DNA of 11,316 nt from Mailhella sp. GTDB taxonomy: Bacteria > Desulfobacterota > Desulfovibrionia > Desulfovibrionales > Desulfovibrionaceae. Location: assembly GCA_017411945.1 (NCBI GenBank), contig JAFQPD010000038.1, positions 1 to 11,316 on the forward strand. The letters are read 5' to 3'. The position numbers and the translations under genes were made by a program. The notes under the pieces are model-generated. The model did not search any database. It saw only the letters and a list, made by a program, of their open reading frames with translations, and had not been told where the DNA came from. This document shows positions 6,457 through 11,316 of this stretch, piece by piece (position 1 is the stretch's first letter; each line of letters starts with the position of its first letter).

Positions 6457-8118
6457 ATGTCCAGACGTTTTCTGCCCGCTCTTTGGGCATTTACCCTGCT
6501 GTTCCTGCTGATGCAAGCCCCTGCGATGGCGGCCTCTTATGTAGTGGCCCCCTTCAAAGTGAGCGGCTCTCAGGGCTATTCTTATCTCGGACAGGCCGTT
6601 CCGTCCATGCTGACTTCGCGCCTTTTCCTGCAGGGCCAGTTCGAGCCTTCCGCACGTCAGGATGCCGCCCTCAAGGAAAAAGCTCCTGCCGGCAAGGATG
6701 CCGCCGCTTCTCTCGCTAAGAAGTACGGCGCCGACTATGTGGTGTGGGGCAACATCACTGTCATGGGCGATCAGGCCAGCCTCGACGTGAGCGCGCTTTC
6801 TCCCAGCGGCAAGCTGTGGACCAAGGCCAGCACCAGCCCTGTGAATGCCCTCATCGGCGGCCTGCAGAACGTGGCCGACAGCATCAATATCGAAGTGTTC
6901 GGCCGCAAGGACGTCGCTCCTGCCTCTGCCGCTTCCGGCGCGAAGGGGGCCGCTTCCCCCAATTCCGCGTTCATGATGAATGAGACCCACGGCAATGTGA
7001 GCACCAGCGGCACCTACCTGAACTCTTCCCTGCGCTATCAGGGTTCTGTGGATGCCGTCTCCCAGCTCCGCAGCCAGATGCTGAAGTATGAATGCTTCGG
7101 CTTCGATGTGGCCGATGTGGACGGCGACGGCAAGAACGAAGTGCTCATGCTCTCGGAAGACGATCTTTACCTCTACCGCTGGCAGGACGGCAACAAGCTC
7201 CAGCAGATAGCTAAGTACAGAGTGCCTGCCTCCATGCGCCCCATCCTTACCCGCGCCTATCGGAGCAGTGACGGCAGCCGCTATGTCATCCTCACCGGCC
7301 ATAATGAAAACGACCGCTGCGCTACTTCTCAGGTGCTCCAGTTCGAAGGCGGCAAGTTCAAGGTCGTCGTCAGGAGCGTCGACCTTTATCTGAACGTGGT
7401 TACCCTGCCTCCCTTGTATGCGCCCACGCTCGTTGCCCAGGCTTCTGATAAGGGCACTCTGGTGAGCGGCCGTGTGTACGAAGCCCGCATTTCCGGCAGC
7501 AGGGTGGTGCGCGGCGGCAAGGTTCCCAACCTGCCCAAGAAGGCCAACCTTTTCGGCTTTGCCTGGCTGCCTGGCAATGACGGCAAGGGCGACCATGTCG
7601 TTTGCGTGACCGACTCCGGAAGCCTTGCCACCTACAATCAGAAGGATCAGCCTCTCGCCATGACGAGCGAGATGTTCTGCAGCGGTTCCGTCTACGTCAC
7701 TGGCGACCGCAGCATAGGCGGCCTTTCTTCCCATGAAGACGACGATATCCTGCATTTCGTGCCCATCCGCATGGTTGCCGTCGACTTGGACAAGGATGGC
7801 AAGTATGAGCTCATCGCCAGCAAGCCCGTCACTGCCGCCGGTCAGCTGTTCAGCAATTACCGCACCTATCCTCAGAGTGAAGTGCATGCCATGCTCTGGG
7901 ACGGCATGGGCCTTAACCTCCTGTGGAAGACCCGTCGCATCAAGGGCACTCTTGCCGATCTCTCCATCGTCGATATCGACAACAATGGAGTCCTTGACCT
8001 TGCAGTGTGCGTGAACGCGCATGCCGGCATTGATTCCGGCGTTCAGACCCGCAGCGCTATCTACGTCTATCCTCTGAACACCGCTCTGGTGAACGCGAAG
8101 CCCAATTTCTCTGAATGA
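6457..8118 (+). CDS. Secreted FG-GAP/VCBS-repeat protein with a TolB/FlgO-like N-terminal domain
   Basis: This 553-residue protein begins with a Sec signal peptide: a basic MSRR, a hydrophobic core, and a likely cut after APAMA at residue 25, so it should be periplasmic or outer-surface. Residues about 27-150 (YVVAPFKVSG, then GADYVVWGNITV) resemble the small alpha/beta domain of FlgO- or TolB-N-like envelope proteins. An Ala/Ser/Gly-rich linker (152-170) leads to a probable beta-propeller with three visible calcium-loop repeats: DVADVDGDGKNEV near 217-229, VAVDLDKDGKYEL near 440-452, and IVDIDNNGVLDL near 504-515. Such loops bind Ca2+ and stabilise propeller blades. The start is fixed by AAGGAG 6 bases upstream. 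The DUF1844 gene follows after 31 bases. The specific role is unknown; an assembly or scaffold job at the cell envelope is a guess. Confidence 0.82.
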   Translation: MSRRFLPALWAFTLLFLLMQAPAMAASYVVAPFKVSGSQGYSYLGQAVPSMLTSRLFLQGQFEPSARQDAALKEKAPAGKDAAASLAKKYGADYVVWGNITVMGDQASLDVSALSPSGKLWTKASTSPVNALIGGLQNVADSINIEVFGRKDVAPASAASGAKGAASPNSAFMMNETHGNVSTSGTYLNSSLRYQGSVDAVSQLRSQMLKYECFGFDVADVDGDGKNEVLMLSEDDLYLYRWQDGNKLQQIAKYRVPASMRPILTRAYRSSDGSRYVILTGHNENDRCATSQVLQFEGGKFKVVVRSVDLYLNVVTLPPLYAPTLVAQASDKGTLVSGRVYEARISGSRVVRGGKVPNLPKKANLFGFAWLPGNDGKGDHVVCVTDSGSLATYNQKDQPLAMTSEMFCSGSVYVTGDRSIGGLSSHEDDDILHFVPIRMVAVDLDKDGKYELIASKPVTAAGQLFSNYRTYPQSEVHAMLWDGMGLNLLWKTRRIKGTLADLSIVDIDNNGVLDLAVCVNAHAGIDSGVQTRSAIYVYPLNTALVNAKPNFSE

Positions 8119-8149
8119 TGTCAGGGAAGAGTGCCGTCAGGAGGCTATC

Positions 8150-8419
8150 ATGTCGGAAAGGAAAGAGCAGGCTCCGCTGCCGGAAGTGACGTTCTCCACG
8201 TTCGTTCTGTCTTTGGCGTCGTCGGCGCTGGTCCATCTTGGCGAAGTGCCGAATCCTGAAACGGGAAAGACCAGCAGAGACGAGGACTTGGCCCGCAATG
8301 CTATAGATCTGCTTTCCATGCTGGACGACAAGACCCGAAACGGGCTCACCCCTGAGGAAAGCAAGCTCATGCGCGACGTGCTCTACGAACTGAGGATGAA
8401 GTTCGTGGCCCATTCGTGA
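8150..8419 (+). CDS. DUF1844 family small protein
   Basis: This 89-residue protein matches what I recall of DUF1844: a core PEVTFSTFVLSLASSALVHL (11-30), the conserved GEVPNPETGK (31-40), then a helical segment (DLARNAIDLLSMLDDKT, 46-62) and LTPEESKLMRDVLYELRMKFV (66-86). No signal peptide is seen. The stretch 14-30 is hydrophobic but looks like an amphipathic or buried helix rather than a clear membrane span. AGGAGG (8139-8144) lies 5 bases before the ATG, so translation should be strong. It sits 31 bases after the FG-GAP gene and is probably its operon partner, with argC following beyond a hairpin. The molecular function of the family is not known to me. Confidence 0.85.
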   Translation: MSERKEQAPLPEVTFSTFVLSLASSALVHLGEVPNPETGKTSRDEDLARNAIDLLSMLDDKTRNGLTPEESKLMRDVLYELRMKFVAHS

Positions 8420-8426
8420 AACTGAC

Positions 8427-8440
8427 CTGATGCCAATCAG
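8427..8440 (+). other. Small hairpin just upstream of the argC leader terminator
   Basis: CTGAT-GCCA-ATCAG forms a 5-bp stem with a 4-base loop, ending one base before the larger GC-rich hairpin. It may be a processing or protein-binding element, or chance. No leader peptide or stretch of arginine codons is visible nearby. Confidence 0.3.
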
Positions 8441-8441
8441 C

Positions 8442-8468
8442 AGGCCGGAGGAGACTCCGGCCTTTCTT
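8442..8468 (+). terminator. Terminator-like hairpin between DUF1844 gene and argC
   Basis: AGGCCGGAG (8442-8450) pairs perfectly with CTCCGGCCT (8455-8463) across a GAGA loop, a 9-bp stem followed by TTTCTT. It is a good intrinsic terminator for the FG-GAP/DUF1844 operon, 22 bases after the DUF1844 stop. The argC ribosome binding site starts at 8473, so no promoter fits between the hairpin and argC. The hairpin must therefore be read through, or lie inside the argC leader. Confidence 0.8.
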
Positions 8469-8472
8469 ACAT

Positions 8473-8476
8473 GGAG
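8473..8476 (+). promoter_or_regulatory. Ribosome binding site that fixes the argC start
   Basis: GGAG lies 6 bases before the ATG at 8483 and supports the protein starting MIRAGLVGVTGYTG. The in-frame ATG at 8471 overlaps this site and would have only the terminator tail in front of it, so it is unlikely to be used. Confidence 0.75.
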
Positions 8477-8482
8477 TTGAAT

Positions 8483-9529
8483 ATGATTCGTGCCGGACTT
8501 GTCGGCGTGACTGGCTATACCGGGATGGAACTTTCCCGTATCCTTGCTTCCCATCCTTCCATGCGCCTTGTGGCCGCCACTTCCCGTCAGGATGCGGGCA
8601 AGCGTCTCGACAGCATCTATCCCTTCCTGCAGGGGCTTCCCGGCGCCGACGTGGTGCTCATTGAGCCCGATGCCGCCGAACTGGCCCGCCAGTGCGACGT
8701 TGTCTTCCTTGCCGTGCCCCACGGCGTGGCAATGGAAACGGCCTCTGAGCTTTACGATGCCGGCGTGAAGGTCGTGGACCTTTCCGCCGACTTCCGCCTT
8801 CGCGATGCCGAAGTCTATGAAGCCTGGTACAAGGAGCACACTCGCAAGGACTATCTGCCCAAGGCCGTCTACGGCCTGCCTGAGCTCTATGCCGACGAAG
8901 TGCGCGAGGCCCGCCTCGTGGCCAATCCCGGCTGCTATCCCACGGCTTCCATCCTCGGCCTCTACGCCGCTCTGAAGAACGGCATCATCCAGCCCGACGA
9001 CATCGTTATCGATGCCAAGTCCGGCACCACCGGCGCAGGCCGCAAGGCCTCCGTCAGCTCCCTGTTCTGCGAAGTGGCCGATACCTTCCGCCCCTACAAC
9101 ATTGCGGGCAAGCATCGCCATACGCCTGAGATAGAACAGGAATGCACTGTGGCCGCAGGTGCTCCTGTGGCCGTTTCCTTCAATCCGCATCTCCTGCCCA
9201 TCAGCCGCGGCATCCTTGCTACCATCTACACCAAGCTGGTGAGCCCCCTTTCTCAGGCTGAGGTGCAGGCTATGTATGAGGACTTCTGGAAAGATAAGCC
9301 CTGGGTGCGCGTGCTTCCCGCCGGCCGCCTGCCCGAGACCCGCAACGTGCGCGGCACGCTGTTCTGCGACATCGCCGTGAGCGTGGACCAGCGCACCGGC
9401 CGCCTCATCATCACTTCGGCCATCGACAATCTCTGCCGCGGCGCGTCCGGCCAGGCTGTGGCCAACGCCAACCTCATGTTCGGCCTGCCCGTGGAGACCG
9501 GCCTGAACTTTGCCCCGCTGGTGCCGTAG
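8483..9529 (+). CDS. argC: N-acetyl-gamma-glutamyl-phosphate reductase
   Basis: ArgC catalyses the third step of arginine biosynthesis in the cytoplasm, the NADPH-dependent reduction of N-acetylglutamyl-5-phosphate to N-acetylglutamate-5-semialdehyde. The 348 residues match the usual length of about 345. The Rossmann nucleotide loop GVTGYTG is at 8-14. The catalytic cysteine is C151 in VANPGCYPTA. Further family stretches are SGTTGAGRKAS (180-190) and AGKHRHTPEIEQE (208-220), which carries the active-site histidine, then NVRGTLF (288-294) and the end CRGASGQAVANANLMFGLP (318-336). The start at 8483 is chosen from GGAG 6 bases upstream and from the family's usual MIRAG beginning. No other arginine gene is adjacent. 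A terminator-like hairpin immediately upstream suggests read-through or attenuation control. A hairpin at 9574-9601 follows. Confidence 0.97.
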   Translation: MIRAGLVGVTGYTGMELSRILASHPSMRLVAATSRQDAGKRLDSIYPFLQGLPGADVVLIEPDAAELARQCDVVFLAVPHGVAMETASELYDAGVKVVDLSADFRLRDAEVYEAWYKEHTRKDYLPKAVYGLPELYADEVREARLVANPGCYPTASILGLYAALKNGIIQPDDIVIDAKSGTTGAGRKASVSSLFCEVADTFRPYNIAGKHRHTPEIEQECTVAAGAPVAVSFNPHLLPISRGILATIYTKLVSPLSQAEVQAMYEDFWKDKPWVRVLPAGRLPETRNVRGTLFCDIAVSVDQRTGRLIITSAIDNLCRGASGQAVANANLMFGLPVETGLNFAPLVP

Positions 9530-9573
9530 GCATACTGCACTGAGGACGGATTCCCTATTATTTTCGTTTAAAA

Positions 9574-9601
9574 GGCGGGAGTGACTGAAGTCGCTCCCGC
9601 C
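9574..9601. terminator. Shared hairpin terminator between argC and the MocR-type regulator gene
   Basis: GGCGGGAGTGAC (9574-9585) pairs with GTCGCTCCCGCC (9590-9601) through 12 pairs, one of them G-U, around a TGAA loop. On the minus strand the stem is followed by TTTTAAAC, a fair U-tract 13 bases past the regulator's stop codon. On the plus strand the tail TCTATGTTT is poorer, so argC termination here is less certain. Confidence 0.75.
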
Positions 9602-9614
9602 TCTATGTTTAAGG

Positions 9615-11048
9615 TCAGCTTTCCAGCAGATCTGCTATCCGGCTCAGGGCTTCGCGCAGTCCTTCACGGTTCGGTATGCCGCCAAGGGCAAGGCGGACGC
9701 CGTGTTCCAGCGTGTCGTGGCCGATAAGGAAGTGTTCCCCTTCAGCCACAAGGACTCCTGCCTCCCGGGCGGCATCGGCAAAGCGTATCCCTGTCCATCC
9801 GTCGGGCAGAGGGAGCCAGCAGAAGAAGCCGGAATTGCGAGCGACCAGAGGCCAGCCGTCGAAGATATGACGGGCTATGCCGTTCCGTACGGCGGCTTCT
9901 TCCCGTTTTGCGCGGAGCACGGCATCGGCCGTTCCGTCCAGTATCCATTGGCTCGCAAGTTCTGCCATGAGGGGAGGCACCATGGAGATGGTGTAGGAAA
10001 TGGTATGTTCCAGCTCGTCGAGGCAGTGTTCTGGCGGGCAGAGATAAGCCACGCGCAGGCCTCCGCCGAGTATCTCGCTGGTAGCCGCGATGAAGCAGGT
10101 GCGCTCCGGAGCCAGAGCGGCAAAGGGCAGAGCCGGAGAACTGGTGTTCAGTGCCAGAGCGAAGACGTCGTCTTCGATGATGAGCACGTTGTGCCGGCGG
10201 CATACCTCCACAAGCTCCCTCCTGCGGCTTTCAGGCATGCGCGTGAGCGTGGGATTGCGGCAGGAAGGCATGAGGTATACGGCGCGTATCTCTCCGCTGC
10301 GGCAGGCGGCATCCAGTGCGTCGGGGAGCATGCCGCAGGCATCGGAGCGGAGGGGGACGAGGTTCAGGCGCAGTCTCCATGCGAGCTGGCGCAGAAGAGG
10401 ATAGCTCAGCGTTTCTGCGGCGATGCGGTCTCCGGAGCGGCAAAGCGACATGAGTATGGTTATGAGCGCATGCTGGGAGCCGGCGCAGATGAGCAGGTCC
10501 CGGCTCGAAGCGGGGACGCCGTAACGCTGGGCCCAGAGCGCGCCCGCCTCCCGATGACGTTCCAGACCGCCTGGCCGCTGATAGCTCTGGAGTTCTGTCT
10601 GGAGCTTGCTGTCCAGCCTCTGGGAGAGCGCGGAGAGAGCTTCGGAAAGTGAAGGATTCAGGTACTCGAAGGGAGCGATGAAGCCGAGGTTCCAGCTGGG
10701 GGCATCGGTATGGCTGTCGCGCACATGGCGAAAGGAAAGGGGGAGCTCGGGAAGATCCTGAGGGGCAGGGGGAGGAAGCATGTCCACGTCAGGGCGTATG
10801 GAAGCCACGAATGTTCCCCGCCCGGTCACGGCAGTGATGAGCCCCTGTTTGGCGGCTTCGGCGTAGCCGTGTGTTACTGTGCCCAGAGTGAGCTCCAGGG
10901 CTTCTGCAAGGGCTCGCTGTGTGGGAAGAGCGTCCCCGGGAAGGAAAAGCCCTTCTCGGATGCCCCGCTCCACGGCTGAGGCCACGCGCTGATAGCGGCA
11001 GGGTGCATCGGCTTCCCGATAAAAGCGTACGAGTACCTCGATGTTCAT
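9615..11048 (-). CDS. MocR/PdxR-like GntR-aminotransferase regulator with altered PLP site
   Basis: This 477-residue protein has a GntR winged helix (residues about 15-82: LPGDALPTQRALAEALELT, then GRGTFV) joined to a fold-type I aminotransferase domain (about 118-475). MocR proteins such as GabR and PdxR sense PLP or its adducts. Divergence from pdxS, 160 bases away, points to a PdxR role. Recognisable parts include AGSQHAL (189-195), PSCRNPT (261-267) and VRLALG (451-456). Where the family reads S-x-S-K before GLR, this protein reads ATSEILGGGLR, so E325 replaces the Schiff-base lysine. The EDD motif (292-294) is followed by V-F, so the usual PLP-contacting tyrosine is missing. The ATG at 11048 has GGGA 6 bases upstream; an ATG at 11060 would add four residues but lacks such a site. 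Covalent PLP binding is unlikely; the effector is unknown. Confidence 0.85.
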   Translation of the reverse strand: MNIEVLVRFYREADAPCRYQRVASAVERGIREGLFLPGDALPTQRALAEALELTLGTVTHGYAEAAKQGLITAVTGRGTFVASIRPDVDMLPPPAPQDLPELPLSFRHVRDSHTDAPSWNLGFIAPFEYLNPSLSEALSALSQRLDSKLQTELQSYQRPGGLERHREAGALWAQRYGVPASSRDLLICAGSQHALITILMSLCRSGDRIAAETLSYPLLRQLAWRLRLNLVPLRSDACGMLPDALDAACRSGEIRAVYLMPSCRNPTLTRMPESRRRELVEVCRRHNVLIIEDDVFALALNTSSPALPFAALAPERTCFIAATSEILGGGLRVAYLCPPEHCLDELEHTISYTISMVPPLMAELASQWILDGTADAVLRAKREEAAVRNGIARHIFDGWPLVARNSGFFCWLPLPDGWTGIRFADAAREAGVLVAEGEHFLIGHDTLEHGVRLALGGIPNREGLREALSRIADLLES

Positions 11049-11110
11049 ATTGTATCCCATATTTTCGATATTGTATCGGTAACAATGTTTATTGCTACTC
11101 TATTGCTCTC
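11047..11110. promoter_or_regulatory. Helically phased TATTG array, probable operator shared by regulator gene and pdxS
   Basis: Identical 10-base direct repeats ATATTGTATC lie at 11047-11056 and 11068-11077. TATTG occurs at 11048, 11069, 11090 and 11101, spaced 21, 21 and 11 bases, or two, two and one helical turns. An inverted element, ATTGT-N7-ACAAT (11070-11086), overlaps the second copy. MocR regulators such as GabR are known to bind direct repeats of this spacing range. The first copy covers the regulator's start region and the later ones cover the likely pdxS promoter, which fits autorepression plus pdxS control. The repeats are visible; binding is inferred. Confidence 0.55.
11093..11101 (+). 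promoter_or_regulatory. Putative extended -10 promoter for pdxS
   Basis: TGC-TACTCT is an extended -10 type element (TGn plus four of six consensus bases). No good -35 sits 17 bases upstream; that position falls in the second TATTG repeat, as expected for a promoter that depends on an activator. Transcription would start near 11108, leaving a leader of about 100 bases. Confidence 0.3.
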
Positions 11111-11163
11111 TTTTCTGGATGTCCAGCCGCAGGGGCGTTACTTCGAAAGGGAATCGAAAATCC

Positions 11164-11186
11164 CGGAAGGCCGGATGGACCTTCCG
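11164..11186 (+). other. Hairpin in the pdxS leader
   Basis: CGGAAGG (11164-11170) pairs with CCTTCCG (11180-11186) around a 9-base loop. It ends 9 bases before AAAGGAG (11196-11202), the pdxS ribosome binding site. No T-tract follows, so it is not a terminator. Earlier in the leader, CTGGA-TG-TCCAG (11115-11126) is a short dyad. Either could affect RNA stability or translation; no function is known. Confidence 0.35.
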
Positions 11187-11208
11187 CAAGACCTGAAAGG
11201 AGCGCAGT

Positions 11209-11316
11209 ATGGAAAAATCGACGTTTCGAGTGAAGAGCGGGCTGGCGGAAATGCTGAAAGGCGGTGTCATCATGGATGTGACCACGCCGGAACAGGCTGT
11301 CATCGCGCAGGAAGCC
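11209..11316 (+). CDS. pdxS: Pyridoxal 5'-phosphate synthase subunit PdxS (5' part only)
   Basis: The first 36 codons are present and the gene runs off the window. The sequence (FRVKSGLAEMLKGG at 6-19, then VIMDVTTPEQA at 20-30) is the highly conserved start of PdxS/Pdx1. In the family this enzyme makes PLP from ribose 5-phosphate, glyceraldehyde 3-phosphate and ammonia supplied by the glutaminase PdxT, as a dodecameric TIM-barrel complex in the cytoplasm. D23 matches the conserved active-site aspartate; the two catalytic lysines lie beyond the window. AAAGGAG (11196-11202), 6 bases before the ATG, fixes the start. The gene diverges from the MocR-type regulator, and a pdxT gene is expected downstream. 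The identification is firm despite the short piece. Confidence 0.93.
   Translation, partial: MEKSTFRVKSGLAEMLKGGVIMDVTTPEQAVIAQEA

Noticed and set aside
6358..8022. A 554-codon minus-strand open frame opposite the FG-GAP gene.
   Set aside because: Its translation is histidine/alanine/glycine-rich with no domain. The opposite strand has a signal peptide, FG-GAP motifs, a promoter-like site and a ribosome binding site.
8471..8482. An earlier in-frame ATG for argC (MELN extension).
   Set aside because: It overlaps the GGAG ribosome binding site of the later ATG, has only the terminator tail in front of it, and ArgC proteins normally start at MIRAG.
8057..9190. A 377-codon minus-strand open frame opposite argC and the DUF1844 gene.
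   Set aside because: It is antisense to two clear genes and has no recognisable motif.
11049..11060. An earlier ATG for the MocR-type regulator (MGYN extension).
   Set aside because: No ribosome binding site precedes it, while GGGA lies 6 bases before the ATG at 11048. The extension falls inside the repeat array.
1..11316. A defence system, mobile element, CRISPR array or tRNA/rRNA gene.
   Set aside because: I looked for transposases, integrases, regularly spaced repeats, tRNA-like sequences and toxin-antitoxin or restriction proteins and saw none. The UvrD-type protein has no defence-type partners beside it.

Overview
The window looks like ordinary chromosome from a GC-rich Gram-negative bacterium. 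The closest match I can infer is a Desulfovibrionaceae-type sulfate- or sulfite-reducing lineage. This rests on the general look of the proteins (a PHP–zinc-ribbon–UvrD helicase, a DUF1844 protein beside argC, a periplasmic FG-GAP protein), not on any search. I see no rRNA, tRNA, insertion sequence, prophage or CRISPR array. Eight protein genes fill almost all of the sequence and no gap exceeds 300 bases.

Layout. (1) 1-4224, minus strand: a large PHP/zinc-ribbon/UvrD helicase gene (967-4224) is followed 33 bases later by an EamA-family exporter gene (55-933). A strong hairpin at the window edge ends the unit. (2) 4225-5080: a TrmN6-like methyltransferase gene runs on the plus strand, divergent from the helicase, and ends in a terminator that also serves the opposing gene. 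(3) 5081-6340, minus: an RsmB/RsmF-type RNA cytosine-5 methyltransferase. (4) 6457-8419, plus: a secreted FG-GAP/VCBS-repeat protein and a small DUF1844 protein, probably one operon, ending in a perfect GC-rich hairpin. (5) 8483-9529, plus: argC of arginine biosynthesis, whose ribosome binding site lies directly after that hairpin. (6) 9615-11048, minus, and 11209 onward, plus: a MocR-type regulator divergent from pdxS, the start of the DXP-independent vitamin B6 pathway. pdxS is cut by the window end.

The most interesting parts are three. First, the PdxR-like regulator appears to have glutamate where MocR proteins carry the PLP-binding lysine, and it lacks the usual PLP-contacting tyrosine. 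The shared pdxR/pdxS control region carries four TATTG elements spaced 21, 21 and 11 bases apart, so all lie on one face of the helix. Second, the helicase ends in QLSLF, a perfect match to the beta sliding-clamp binding motif, which suggests a replisome-linked repair role. Third, the linker between the helicase's PHP half and helicase half is encoded with a run of nine A. Both other reading frames stop within about 15 codons, so slippage there would release a free PHP–zinc-ribbon protein of about 465 residues.

Functions are assigned from motifs and remembered family features only. Promoter and operator calls are hypotheses.
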